Under the pieces are notes generated by a model that saw nothing but the letters and a program-made list of their open reading frames with translations, searched no databases and had not been told where the DNA came from. Shown here one piece after another: positions 50,361-59,234 of a DNA stretch of 64,000 nucleotides (the first letter of the stretch is position 1; every line of letters starts with the position of its first letter). Origin of the DNA: Roseivivax sp. THAF197b (GTDB taxonomy: Bacteria > Pseudomonadota > Alphaproteobacteria > Rhodobacterales > Rhodobacteraceae); contig NZ_CP045318.1 in NCBI RefSeq assembly GCF_009363255.1, positions 844,001-908,000 on the forward strand. The letters run 5' to 3'. The position numbers and the translations under genes were made by a program.

Positions 50361-50364
<4 letters not shown>
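47848..50364 (-). CDS. ybbP: FtsX-like ABC transporter permease (YbbP)
   Basis: An 838-residue membrane protein with an N-terminal helix (RIFLACLALGVAAIAGVGS), large periplasmic domains and two FtsX-like four-helix blocks (FLVLVGLSGLAVGGIGVSAAVRAYLSRKTSVIATLRTLGAT and the C-terminal copy). It belongs to the MacB/LolC-related mechanotransmitters rather than true importers. It overlaps its ATPase partner ybbA by four bases. In E. coli the complex sits beside tesA, as here, and is thought to extract or present hydrophobic molecules to TesA; that role is inference. Confidence 0.93.
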
Positions 50365-51063
<699 letters not shown>

Positions 51064-51065
<2 letters not shown>

Positions 51066-51768
51066 GTCGCGCAATACCCGCTGCTTCAATTCGTTGACGT
51101 CGTTCAGATATGGGGCGACCCGCGCGCCGATCAACGCATGCGCCGCGCTGATGCTGCTGTGCAGCGCCGCACATGCGGAGACGCTGGAGTTGGTGGCGCT
51201 CGGGGATTCGCTGACCCAGGGCTATGGGCTGCCGCAGGGCGAAGGCTTCGTGCCGACCTTGCAGGCCTGGCTCGATGCGGAAGGATACGATGTCGAGGTC
51301 GTGAATGCGGGCGTCTCGGGCGACACCACGGCAGGCGGGCTCTCCCGCGTCGAATGGTCCCTGTCCGACGAGACGGACGCGATGATCGTGGCGCTTGGCG
51401 GCAACGATCTGTTGCGGGGCATCGCGCCCGAGACGGCGCGCGCCAATCTCGATGGCATTCTCGAAGTGGCGCAGGGCCGCGATCTGCCCGTCCTTCTGGT
51501 GGGGATGATCGCGCCGTCCAATTACGGCCCCGACTACAAGGCCGCGTTCGACGCGCTTTATGTCGAATTGTCCGAAGAATACGACACGCTGTTCTACCCG
51601 GAATTCTTCGCGGGTCTACGCGAGAGCGAGGGCGACCAGCCTCAGGACATGGCCCGCTTCATGCAGCCGGACGGCATTCACCCCTCGGCCGAAGGGGTAA
51701 CGCGCATCGTAGAGGATATGGGGCCGAGCGTTGCCGAATTGCTGGAGCAGGGCGGCGCAGACAGCTGA
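51064..51768 (+). CDS. tesA: Periplasmic arylesterase/acyl-CoA thioesterase I (TesA)
   Basis: A 234-residue SGNH hydrolase with a signal peptide (GATRAPINACAALMLLCSAAHA). The catalytic motifs are block I GDSLTQGYGL (Ser49), block III GGND and block V DGIHPS with Asp and His. The ribosome binding site GAAGGAG lies just before the ATG and inside the divergent ybbA gene. It works as a periplasmic lysophospholipase/thioesterase. The gene order with ybbA-ybbP is conserved in proteobacteria. Confidence 0.95.
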
Positions 51769-51787
51769 CGCGAGACACGCCCAAAGC

Positions 51788-51815
51788 AAAAAAGGCGCCC
51801 GCGACCGGACGCCTT
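51788..51815 (-). terminator. Terminator of the cold-shock gene (minus strand)
   Basis: On the minus strand AAGGCG and CGCCTT pair around a GC-rich loop and are followed by six T. It lies 31 bases after the cold-shock gene stop and faces the tesA 3' end. Confidence 0.75.
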
Positions 51816-51845
51816 GATACACTTTAACAACCGGCCTTCGGTCTC

Positions 51846-52052
51846 TCAGGCCAGTTCGAGATCGACTGCGGATTCCCGACCGTCGCGGCCGGTCTGCAAT
51901 TCGTACTTCACCTTCTGGTTATCGGCGAGGCCGGTCAGTCCCGACCGTTCTACCGCCGAGATGTGGACGAAGATGTCCTTTCCGCCGGTATCCGGCGCGA
52001 TGAAGCCGTATCCCTTGGTGGTGTTGAACCATTTGACGGTGCCCGTGGCCAT
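51846..52052 (-). CDS. Cold-shock domain protein
   Basis: A 68-residue single CSD protein. RNP1 is KGYGFI and RNP2 is DIFVHIS, within MATGTVKWFNTTKGYGFIAP. Binds single-stranded RNA/DNA as a chaperone. AGAAG precedes the ATG. The 275 bases between it and the next divergent gene are relatively AT-rich and may hold a long 5' leader as seen in cold-shock genes. Size and motifs are typical. Confidence 0.96.
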   Translation of the reverse strand: MATGTVKWFNTTKGYGFIAPDTGGKDIFVHISAVERSGLTGLADNQKVKYELQTGRDGRESAVDLELA

Positions 52053-52327
52053 TGTCTCGCTTCTCCCAATTGTAGCTGCCCGCATCATTGCGGCAGATCG
52101 GCATAATCGTTGACATCGTATGACTGTGCCTTGGTCGAAGGAGCAGGATAGATATCGTAACGTAGCAGTAAGATGCTCATCGATTCTGGGCGTTTTGCGC
52201 AAGAAAAAATCTCGTCCATCTCGCCGCAGGCAAAATTGCGTTGGCTGCGGGGGATTTTTCTTGTTTTGCGCCCCGCGCGCGCCATGTCTGCCTCTGGAAC
52301 ACAGACGCACCCGACAGGAGCCAAAAA

Positions 52328-52555
52328 ATGACGCGATCCGAAATGCTTGAGCGGTATGAAGCCAAGAAGGTACTGCTGGAGCGGAGCCATCAGGTCGAAG
52401 CCGGGCAGGCATCCGCGCTCGCTTATGCGGCGTTTGCCACGAAAAATGTCTTCGACGAAAACCCGCTGCTGCAAAAAGCGGCACATGCGGCGATGCTGTT
52501 CAACATCGCAGCGATCGGGATCGTGCCGATTCTCCTGATCTTCTATCTCAACTGA
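52328..52555 (+). CDS. Hypothetical small protein with C-terminal membrane helix
   Basis: A 75-residue protein. The first ~45 residues are polar and helical (MTRSEMLERYEAKKVLLERS), and the C-terminus is a single membrane anchor (AAMLFNIAAIGIVPILLIFYL). The ATG is preceded by AGGAG at good spacing, and a clear terminator follows the stop, supporting a real gene. No family recognised. Confidence 0.65.
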   Translation: MTRSEMLERYEAKKVLLERSHQVEAGQASALAYAAFATKNVFDENPLLQKAAHAAMLFNIAAIGIVPILLIFYLN

Positions 52556-52590
52556 TCCTGCGCGCAGGCGCATATTCGCAAGACAAGAAG

Positions 52591-52619
52591 CCCCGGACCG
52601 TGATGGTGCCGGGGTTTTT
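52591..52619 (+). terminator. Terminator after the small membrane-anchored gene
   Basis: CCCCGG / CCGGGG outer stem with an inner ACC/GGT stem, then five T. It is 36 bases after the stop codon. Confidence 0.78.
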
Positions 52620-52727
52620 CATGCGCGGAGTGTCCGACTTGGCGGTTTCGGTTCCGACTGACTAAACTGCGTGAATGCAGGGCGCGCGGCGCAAAATCGG
52701 CTGCGCTTTGCAGAAAGTGGCTGACGC

Positions 52728-52925
52728 TCAATGAGCGCGGGAGACATCCATCTCAGGCTCTGCCTGGCGGCCCATCTGGGCGATCAGCGCAAGTGCGACG
52801 CCTGCCATGGCAATGCCGATATAGAGCGCGAATGCGGCCCCGACGCCCATATCAAGTCCGATGACGCCGAACAGGGCTGCGAGTCCGCCGAAAAAGCTGC
52901 TGCCGATCAATGCGAGAATCATCAT
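52728..52925 (-). CDS. Hypothetical two-helix membrane protein
   Basis: A 65-residue protein made of two hydrophobic helices (ALIGSSFFGGLAALFGVIGL and GAAFALYIGIAMAGVALALI) with a short charged C-terminus (EPEMDVSRAH). An AGGG-type site is near the ATG. No family is recognised; it could be a small stress-related membrane protein, but nothing in the context shows this. Confidence 0.5.
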   Translation of the reverse strand: MMILALIGSSFFGGLAALFGVIGLDMGVGAAFALYIGIAMAGVALALIAQMGRQAEPEMDVSRAH

Positions 52926-53002
52926 GTCAGGCGCCCTTTCCGGTGTTCAATGATATCGGTCGATGGATCACACACTCACTAATGGCGCCAAATCGGGCCA
53001 AA

Positions 53003-54217
53003 TCAGGGCAGCGGTGGGGCGATGTCTGGCCGTTCGCTGCGTGAGAGTGTGATGGCACGCCAGAAATGACGGGGCAAGCGCGCCACCAATTTCCGCGAGA
53101 TATCGGCATATTCTGTCTCACCGGCCAGCATCCGCAGGTAATCGTGCTTGAGCGTTTCGGAGCGCTGGAAGCTGGCTATGAAGCCGTCCCGCAGGCGCGG
53201 CTGGAACAAAAGCGGTCGAATAAGGCGGGCATGGCCAATCGCGCGATAAGTCGGGCGCAAACCCTTGCGATAGCGCGCAAGCGCCGTGTCGGGCGCGCCC
53301 GCCCTGAGCGCCGCAGTCGCAGCCTCGGCCGCGATTCGCCCCGAAATCAGTGCATAGGCGATGCCTTCGCCGGTGATCGGATCGACAAGCCCGGCGGCAT
53401 CGCCCGCGAGAAGGACACGGTTCCGACCCGGCACGCGGCGGGGCGCACCGAAGGGCAGGTATTGCCCCTTGATTCGCACATCGCGTGGATGTCCCGAGCC
53501 ATCGAGATAGCGCGTCATCTGCGCCTTCATGTCGGGGTTGCGGGTATGCACCCCGCCCACGCCCACGGTGGTCCCGCAGGTCTTGGGGAACACCCAGCCA
53601 TACCCCCAATCCGCCGCGCCGAAATCGATCCGCACCACGGGATCGGAGGCCTCGGTAGGCGCGTCAGGCGCGGTAGAAGGGGGAAACTCCGCCTCCAATG
53701 CGAACCCGATCTGTTTGGGATGGAAGGGGCGACCATAAAGCGCACGCGCGACACCGCTCGAGACGCCATCGGCTCCGATCATGACCGTGGCCGACAGGCG
53801 CAAATCGCCCAAGGTCAGCGCAGGCTCCGATACGTCGATATCCCGCGGGGCGGTGCCGGTGAACGGAGCGGCTCCGGCGTCGGTCGCCGCCTTGAACAGG
53901 GCCGCGTCCAGCGTCTGGCGCATCGCCATATGGATGGGGGGCACGTCGTCATAGCGCCCGATCTCGCGGCCGAACGCGCCGAAAGACACCGATGTCGCGG
54001 TCAGGTAGGGCGCTTCGGGGGCGTCCTGCGCGAAGGCTGCGCGGAAGGCTTTCATCGCGCGCCCGGTAAATCCCCCGCCGCATAATTTGTGCCGGGGGAA
54101 GTCGCATTTGTCGACAAGGGCGACGGAGAGGCCCGCGCGGGCCGCGGTTGCAGCCGCGGCGCTGCCGGCCGGTCCCGCGCCGACGACGATCAGGTCAAAG
54201 CGGCGCGGGGAAGGCAT
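53003..54217 (-). CDS. Geranylgeranyl-reductase-family FAD-dependent oxidoreductase
   Basis: A 404-residue flavoprotein. The N-terminal FAD motif VVGAGPAGSAAAATAARAG is followed by the family signature KLCGGGFTGRAM, a GADGVSSGVAR loop and the second FAD motif LLAGDAAGLVDPITGEGIAYAL. BchP/ChlP-like reductases saturate isoprenoid chains; no bacteriochlorophyll genes are nearby, so this is probably one of the general-purpose members that reduce archaeal-type or quinone-like isoprenoids, or an unrelated substrate. It starts one base after the stop of the L,D-transpeptidase gene, so the two are co-expressed. Confidence 0.85.
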   Translation of the reverse strand: MPSPRRFDLIVVGAGPAGSAAAATAARAGLSVALVDKCDFPRHKLCGGGFTGRAMKAFRAAFAQDAPEAPYLTATSVSFGAFGREIGRYDDVPPIHMAMRQTLDAALFKAATDAGAAPFTGTAPRDIDVSEPALTLGDLRLSATVMIGADGVSSGVARALYGRPFHPKQIGFALEAEFPPSTAPDAPTEASDPVVRIDFGAADWGYGWVFPKTCGTTVGVGGVHTRNPDMKAQMTRYLDGSGHPRDVRIKGQYLPFGAPRRVPGRNRVLLAGDAAGLVDPITGEGIAYALISGRIAAEAATAALRAGAPDTALARYRKGLRPTYRAIGHARLIRPLLFQPRLRDGFIASFQRSETLKHDYLRMLAGETEYADISRKLVARLPRHFWRAITLSRSERPDIAPPLP

Positions 54218-54218
54218 C

Positions 54219-54779
54219 TCAAGCGACGGTCACCTTGGTTCCCGTCGGCACGCGGTTATAGAGGTCGATCACGTGGTCGTTGATCATCCGGATGCAGCCA
54301 TTCGAGACCGAGCGGCCGATCGAGGACGGGCTGGTCGTGCCGTGGATGCGGTAGAAGGTGTCGCGCCCGTTCTGGAACAAGTACAGCGCGCGTGCCCCCA
54401 GCGGATTGCCCGGCCCGCCGGGCTGGACGTAATCGTTGTCCTTGAAGCGGGCATAGGTGTTGGGCTCACGCTCGATCATCTCGTTGGTGGGACGCCAGGT
54501 GGGCCATTCCTTCTTCACCTGGATCACGGCCTCGCCCGAGAATTCGAGCCCGGCCTTGCCGACGCCCACGCCGTAGCGGCGCGCCTGGCCCGGCGCTTCG
54601 ACGTAGTAAAGGAAATGCGCGCGCGGCAGCACGATGATCTGTTGCGGCGCGAGCGAGGATTTCACCCGCACGGTTTGCGGCGTGTAGATGGGATCAATCT
54701 GAAAACCTTGGGCGCGGGCGATGGCCGGCGCGGCAAGCGTTGCCGCGGACGCGGCAAGAAATGTACGACGGTTAAACAT
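54219..54779 (-). CDS. L,D-transpeptidase (YkuD domain)
   Basis: A 186-residue exported enzyme. The twin-arginine-like start MFNRRTFLAASAATLAAPAIA suggests Tat or Sec export. The YkuD catalytic motif is HGTTSPSSIGRSVSNGCIRM, with His146 and the nucleophile Cys162. These enzymes make 3-3 crosslinks or anchor proteins to peptidoglycan. The gene is the first of a two-gene unit with the flavoprotein, a pairing I cannot explain functionally. Confidence 0.93.
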   Translation of the reverse strand: MFNRRTFLAASAATLAAPAIARAQGFQIDPIYTPQTVRVKSSLAPQQIIVLPRAHFLYYVEAPGQARRYGVGVGKAGLEFSGEAVIQVKKEWPTWRPTNEMIEREPNTYARFKDNDYVQPGGPGNPLGARALYLFQNGRDTFYRIHGTTSPSSIGRSVSNGCIRMINDHVIDLYNRVPTGTKVTVA

Positions 54780-54964
54780 GGCAGACCTTTCGAAACGAGC
54801 AGGATTGCAATTGTTCGGGGGCGGGCGCCGAGCGCAACCTCTGACAGACGCGTGATCGCCGGGTGATGACCCGGCGGCAACACTGTCATTCCCCGTTCTT
54901 GATGCTCAAAATGAGGTCAAACGGGCGATTTTTGAAGAGGTTTGGCCGGAAAAGGCCGGACCCT

Positions 54965-54993
54965 TTGCAATTTACCGCTCGAATGCGTACCTA
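54965..54993 (+). promoter_or_regulatory. Candidate sigma-70 promoter of the FKBP gene
   Basis: TTGCAA and TACCTA hexamers are spaced by 17 bases, about 70 bases before the FKBP start codon. Both are imperfect matches; the call is tentative. Confidence 0.35.
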
Positions 54994-55065
54994 TGACGGG
55001 ATCATGAGAACCCGCGTGCGGCGCGGCCTCCGAACCAACCCATTCCCAGACAGATTGGATATGTC

Positions 55066-55500
55066 ATGACCGAGGTGAAAACCGGCGACACCGTTTCGAT
55101 TCATTATACCGGCACGCTGAATGACGGCTCGACCTTCGATTCGAGCGACGGGCGCGACCCGCTCGAGTTTACCGTGGGCTCCGGCCAGATCATTCCCGGC
55201 CTCGACAAGGCGCTTCCCGGCATGACCGTCGGCGAGAAGAAGACTGTCGAGATTCCTGCGGATGAAGCATACGGCCAGCGTCAGGACGCGGCGATGCAGA
55301 CCGTCCCGCGCGAACAGATTCCGGCGGAAATCCCGCTCGATATCGGCACGCAGCTTCAGGTGCAGACGCCCACCGGCGAAGTGATGCCGGTCATGGTGGC
55401 GGAAGTCACCGAAGCGGAAGTGACGCTCGATGCGAACCATCCGCTCGCGGGCAAGGATCTGAACTTCGCGATCGAGCTTGTGGACATCAAGGCCGCCTGA
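55066..55500 (+). CDS. FKBP-type peptidyl-prolyl isomerase (SlyD-like)
   Basis: A 144-residue protein. The FKBP half surrounds an inserted flap: VSIHYTGTLNDGSTFDSS, then GSGQIIPGLDKALPGMTVGE, then the chaperone-type insert (ADEAYGQRQDAAMQTV ... IGTQLQVQTPTGEVMPV), and a C-terminal strand NHPLAGKDLNFAIELVDI. This is the SlyD domain layout without the metal-binding His/Cys tail of enteric SlyD. It accelerates proline isomerisation in the cytoplasm. A strong terminator follows. Confidence 0.94.
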   Translation: MTEVKTGDTVSIHYTGTLNDGSTFDSSDGRDPLEFTVGSGQIIPGLDKALPGMTVGEKKTVEIPADEAYGQRQDAAMQTVPREQIPAEIPLDIGTQLQVQTPTGEVMPVMVAEVTEAEVTLDANHPLAGKDLNFAIELVDIKAA

Positions 55501-55520
55501 TCGGAGCTTGCTCCATGCAG

Positions 55521-55549
55521 AAAGGCCGGGCAAGGTGCCCGGCCTTTTT
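55521..55549 (+). terminator. Terminator after the FKBP gene
   Basis: A 12-bp stem beginning AAAGGCCGGGCA, with a 3-base loop, and a following T run. It is 21 bases after the stop codon. Confidence 0.92.
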
Positions 55550-55559
55550 GTTTCGGCGT

Positions 55560-55614
55560 GGTGGGTTTTCACCCACCCTACATGTCATCCCCGTAGGGTG
55601 GGTGAAAACCCACC
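55560..55614. repeat. REP-like palindromic pair, copy 2
   Basis: The two 22-base elements (55560-55581 and 55593-55614) are perfect inverted copies of each other, separated by 11 bases. Each contains the hairpin GGTGGGT-TTTC-ACCCACC followed by CCTAC/GTAGG. It matches the pair at 18463-18545. Both copies lie just after a terminator and before a convergent gene end. Confidence 0.85.
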
Positions 55615-55625
55615 ACTGCGCCCGT

Positions 55626-57338
55626 TCAGTCGCGCTTGCCCGAGAACCGGGTCTGCCAATCCTCACGCTCGGCATCGGTGATCTTGCGGAAGGTCACGTC
55701 CGGCACGGTGAAGGCGTGGCCCGCGGGCAGGGCCTGCAGGTCTGCATCCACATCACCGGGCCAAGCGGCCTCCGGATCGCCCATCGCTTCCAGAAGTTGC
55801 GCCGAGGCATCCGGGATGAAGGGCTGTGACAGCACCGCATAGAGCCGGATCAGGTTCAGCCCCAACCGAATCTGCATCGCGGCGGTCTCGGGGTCTTCCT
55901 TGAAGGTGGACCAGGGTGCGGCTTCCTGCAGGTATTCGTTGCCCAGCACCCAGATCGCGCGCAGGGTCATCGCCGATTTGCGGACCTCCATCGCTTCCAT
56001 CTGGCGTTCGTACTCGGCGAGTTTCTCCTGCAAGGCCGAGACCAGCGCGGTTTCCCGCTCGGTGAAGGTGCCGCCTTCGGGCACCTGCTCGCCGAACTTG
56101 GAGCGGCAGAACTTGGTGACGCGGGAGGCGAAATTGCCCAGCACATCCGCGAGATCCTTGTTCACCGAGCTCTGGAAATTCTCCCAAGTGAATTCCGCGT
56201 CCGAGCTTTCGGGCGCATGGCTCAGAAGCCACCAGCGCCAGTAATCGGCAGGCAGGATCTCGAGTGCCTGATCCATGAAGACGCCGCGCCCGCGCGAGGT
56301 GGAGAATTGCCCGCCCTCATAGTTCAGATAGTTGAACGACTTGATGTAATCGACGAGCTTCCACGGCTCCTGGCTTCCCAGGATCGTCGCGGGGAAGGAG
56401 AGCGTGTGGAACGGCACGTTGTCCTTGCCCATGAACTGCGTATAGCGCACGTCGTCCGCGCCCTTGTCGGTGCGCCACCAGCGCTGCCAATCGTCGCCCT
56501 TGCCCGCATCGACCCATTCCTGGGCGGAGGCGATGTATTCGATGGGCGCGTCGAACCAGACATAGAAGACCTTGCCCTCCATGCCGGGCCAGTCCTCATT
56601 GCCGCGCTTGACGGGAATGCCCCAGTCGAGATCGCGGGTGATGCCCCGGTCCTGCAGCCCGTCCCCGTCATTGAGCCATTTCTTGGCGATCGACGTGGTA
56701 AGGACCGGCCAGTCGCCCTTGCTGTCGATCCAGGCTTCGAGCTCGTCCTTCATCTGGCTTTGGCAGAGGTAGAGATGCTTGGTCTCGCGCATCTCCAGAT
56801 CGGTGGCGCCCGAGATCACCGAGCGCGGATTGATCAGGTCGACGGGATCGAGCTGCTTGGTGCAATTGTCGCATTGATCGCCGCGCGCATCCTCGAAGCC
56901 GCAATTGGGGCAGGTGCCCTCGATATAGCGGTCGGGCAGGTAGCGCCCGTCGGTGGGCGAGTACATCTGCGTCTCGCAAACCTCGCGGATCAGGCCACGC
57001 TCGGCCAGAACGCCCGCGAAATGCTGCGTGAGCGCGTGGTTCTGCGGCGAGGAGGAGCGGCCGAAATGATCGAAGGAGAGGCGGAAGCCTTCGGCGATCC
57101 GGGCCTGGGTCTCGTGCATCTCGGCGCAATATTGCGCGACGGGCTGGCCTGCTTTCTTGGCGGCCAGCTCGGCAGGCGTGCCGTGCTCGTCGGTGGCGCA
57201 AAGGAACAGCACCTCATGGCCGCGCGCGCGCTGGTAGCGGGCAAAGAGGTCGGCCGGCAGCTGCGAGCCCACGAGATTGCCCAGATGCTTGATCCCGTTG
57301 ATATAGGGGATCGCGGAGGTGATGAGATGTCGGGCCAT
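55626..57338 (-). CDS. metG: Methionyl-tRNA synthetase
   Basis: Class I synthetase of 570 residues. The HIGH-type motif is [14 protein letters not shown], and the KMSKS-type loop reads QFSTSRGRG, an accepted variation in alphaproteobacterial MetRS. The zinc domain is [17 protein letters not shown] (about residue 144). It lacks a C-terminal tRNA-binding dimerisation domain. Start [18 protein letters not shown] is standard. Confidence 0.97.
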   Translation of the reverse strand: MARHLITSAIPYINGIKHLGNLVGSQLPADLFARYQRARGHEVLFLCATDEHGTPAELAAKKAGQPVAQYCAEMHETQARIAEGFRLSFDHFGRSSSPQNHALTQHFAGVLAERGLIREVCETQMYSPTDGRYLPDRYIEGTCPNCGFEDARGDQCDNCTKQLDPVDLINPRSVISGATDLEMRETKHLYLCQSQMKDELEAWIDSKGDWPVLTTSIAKKWLNDGDGLQDRGITRDLDWGIPVKRGNEDWPGMEGKVFYVWFDAPIEYIASAQEWVDAGKGDDWQRWWRTDKGADDVRYTQFMGKDNVPFHTLSFPATILGSQEPWKLVDYIKSFNYLNYEGGQFSTSRGRGVFMDQALEILPADYWRWWLLSHAPESSDAEFTWENFQSSVNKDLADVLGNFASRVTKFCRSKFGEQVPEGGTFTERETALVSALQEKLAEYERQMEAMEVRKSAMTLRAIWVLGNEYLQEAAPWSTFKEDPETAAMQIRLGLNLIRLYAVLSQPFIPDASAQLLEAMGDPEAAWPGDVDADLQALPAGHAFTVPDVTFRKITDAEREDWQTRFSGKRD

Positions 57339-57692
57339 GGCGCCTGCCTTGCATTGTCGGGTGCGGGAGCGTTTGGCGCCATTTAGACCATCGCCGGGCC
57401 GGGGGCCAGTGGCCGCAAGCCGATCCGGCGGGGCGGGCGTGCCGCCCGCGCATCCCTGGCGCGCTGATCGTGCCGATCATCGCGCATGCGAGGGGCGCGG
57501 CCCCTCTTGGCCGCCTTGCGGCCAATTCACCCCGGGCGTTGTTTTGGAAAGGTGAAGGTCTGTCGGGCGCGCTTTCGTGCCGTAGGCGCGCTCAGGGTGG
57601 TGGAATGCGGGGTCCGATGCGGGGAACAAGTCGCATTGTTCCGGCCGCAGGGTCGGCAATGGGTGTGGGGGGCGGATGGACCGTCCGCTTGG
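57339..57692. other. Intergenic region between metG and imuA; expected imuB position empty
   Basis: 354 bases hold no supported gene. Reading the minus strand past the imuA stop, no ImuB-like start (an ImuB usually overlaps imuA) is visible. An inverted repeat, GGAACAA / TTGTTCC with a 6-base spacer, lies at 57623-57642. A short stretch near 57540 (GGAAAGGTGAAGG) resembles one near 29335, upstream of the SDR gene. Confidence 0.5.
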
Positions 57693-58298
57693 TCAGACCG
57701 GAACAGGGCTACTGTGCAGCGTCGAGGCCTCGGCGCGCAGCGTCCAGGCGGCGGGCGGGGCCATGCGGGCGCGCAGCCGCGTCACGCGCCAGCGGTCGCA
57801 GCCCGGGGCGTGATCCGGCTCGCTTTGCCACCGGCTTTCGATGCCTGCGGCCCCGCCCGCACCCGGTGTCAGGAGAAGCCCCGTGGGCCGGGCCTCGCGC
57901 GTGGTGCCCGCCTCCGCGGCCAGTTGCAGCCGCCGCACCGGCGTGAGGCCCGGCGCTTCGGTCAGGTCTGCCACGGCCAGCGCCACGGCGCCCGCGCGCA
58001 AGGTTTCCTCGAGCGCCCAGAGGCGGTCGATCTCGCGCGGGGCGGCAATGAAGAGAAGCCGCGCGGGATCGCAGATGCCGTGCATGCCGCAGGGATTGAG
58101 CCCCGAGCCGCCGGGCGGGGCGATCCAGATCACCGAGCCCTGGGTCCGGCCTGCAACCTCCAGCGCGAAGCGCAGCCGGGCGCGCCCGCAGATTTCATGC
58201 ACGCGGCCTTCGCGCAGGGAAATCTCCCCGGTCAGCGCGATGGCGGGCGCGGCCTTCTGCGGCGCGCGTGTCAGAAGCGTGTCGACCGTCTCTACCAT
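57693..58298 (-). CDS. imuA: ImuA-like SOS mutagenesis accessory protein
   Basis: A 201-residue RecA/SulA-superfamily protein. The segments GRVHEICGRARLRFALEVAG, VIWIAPPGGSGLNPCGMHG, DPARLLFIAAPREIDRLWAL and LTPVRRLQLAAEAG match alphaproteobacterial ImuA in order and length. In typical genomes ImuA works with ImuB and DnaE2 in damage-induced mutagenesis and is thought to contact RecA. Here it stands alone: the following 350 bases contain no imuB and the next gene is metG. A perfect LexA box lies 16 bases before its start, so SOS induction is expected. AGGA is just before the ATG. Confidence 0.85.
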   Translation of the reverse strand: MVETVDTLLTRAPQKAAPAIALTGEISLREGRVHEICGRARLRFALEVAGRTQGSVIWIAPPGGSGLNPCGMHGICDPARLLFIAAPREIDRLWALEETLRAGAVALAVADLTEAPGLTPVRRLQLAAEAGTTREARPTGLLLTPGAGGAAGIESRWQSEPDHAPGCDRWRVTRLRARMAPPAAWTLRAEASTLHSSPVPV

Positions 58299-58314
58299 AT
58301 CCTGGATATAACGC

Positions 58315-58329
58315 GTTCGCTATTTGTTC
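58315..58329. promoter_or_regulatory. LexA (SOS) box, GTTC-N7-GTTC
   Basis: GTTC-GCTATTT-GTTC is an exact match to the alphaproteobacterial LexA operator. It lies 16 bases upstream of imuA (minus strand) and 110 bases upstream of modA (plus strand), so it most likely controls imuA. Confidence 0.88.
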
Positions 58330-58439
58330 TCAAGGCGCCCGTGCAGAGCGGACCTGCGATCAAAGCGGGCTTGTGGGGCGGGCGGCGGCATGCCACCCCT
58401 GAGCGTCGAGAGGCCTCTACCCGGAAGGACGGCACCGCC

Positions 58440-59219
58440 ATGCGACTGACCCTGCTTATTTTTCTTGCAGGCTTAATGAGTTTTGCAGGCCTGGCGCGGC
58501 AGGCGGACGCGGCAGAGATCACCGTCTTTGCCGCCGCCTCCACGCGCGACGCGCTGGCCGAGGCGGCGGCGGGTTTCGAAGCGGCAAGCGGGCACAGCGT
58601 GCGGATCGCGCCTGCGGGCTCGTCGCTTCTGGCCCGGCAGATCGACCGGGGTGCGCCTGCGGATCTGTTCCTGTCGGCCAATCCCGGCTGGATGGATTGG
58701 CTGGAGGCGCGCGGGCATGTCCAGGCGGAGACGCGGGTCACGCTTCTGGCCAACCGGCTTGTCCTGATCGCGCCTGCGTATGGTGGCGGCGATGGGCAGG
58801 TGGCGCTCACGGACGCGGCCCTTCTGGACCGGCTTGGCGCCGAGGGGCGCCTTGCGATGGCGCTGAGCGATGCGGTGCCAGCGGGGCTCTATGCCAAGGC
58901 CGCCTTCGAGACGCTGGGCCTGTGGGACGCCCTCGCGCCGCGCCGGGTCGAGGCGGACAATGTGCGCGCGGCACTGGCGCTGGTGGCGCTTGGTGAGGCA
59001 CCGCTCGGCGTGGTCTATGCCAGCGATGCCGCCGCGGAGCCGCGTGTGCGGATCGTGGCAGAGATTCCGGAAAGCGCGCATCCCGAGATCCGCTATCCCG
59101 CCGCCCTTTTGCAGGAGGCGCGCGCGCCCGAGGCGGCCGCGGCGTTTCTTGAGTGGTTGCAAGGCCCCGAGGCGCGCGCAATCTTCGAGGCGCATGGCTT
59201 TGCCGCGCCGCCCGAGTGA
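58440..59219 (+). CDS. modA: Molybdate ABC transporter substrate-binding protein
   Basis: Periplasmic molybdate/tungstate-binding protein of 259 residues. The signal peptide (TLLIFLAGLMSFAGLARQADAA) is followed by the family start EITVFAAASTRDALAEAAAGFE and the anion-contacting SSLLARQIDRGAPADLFLSA and DAVPAGLYAKAAFE. GGAAGGAC precedes the ATG. First gene of modABC. Confidence 0.95.
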   Translation: MRLTLLIFLAGLMSFAGLARQADAAEITVFAAASTRDALAEAAAGFEAASGHSVRIAPAGSSLLARQIDRGAPADLFLSANPGWMDWLEARGHVQAETRVTLLANRLVLIAPAYGGGDGQVALTDAALLDRLGAEGRLAMALSDAVPAGLYAKAAFETLGLWDALAPRRVEADNVRAALALVALGEAPLGVVYASDAAAEPRVRIVAEIPESAHPEIRYPAALLQEARAPEAAAAFLEWLQGPEARAIFEAHGFAAPPE

Positions 59220-59234
59220 GGTAATCGGGGATTC

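Noticed and set aside
57477..57659. Short frame after imuA as an ImuB remnant
   Set aside because: The 60-residue translation shows no ImuB or Y-family polymerase motif and resembles common intergenic filler.
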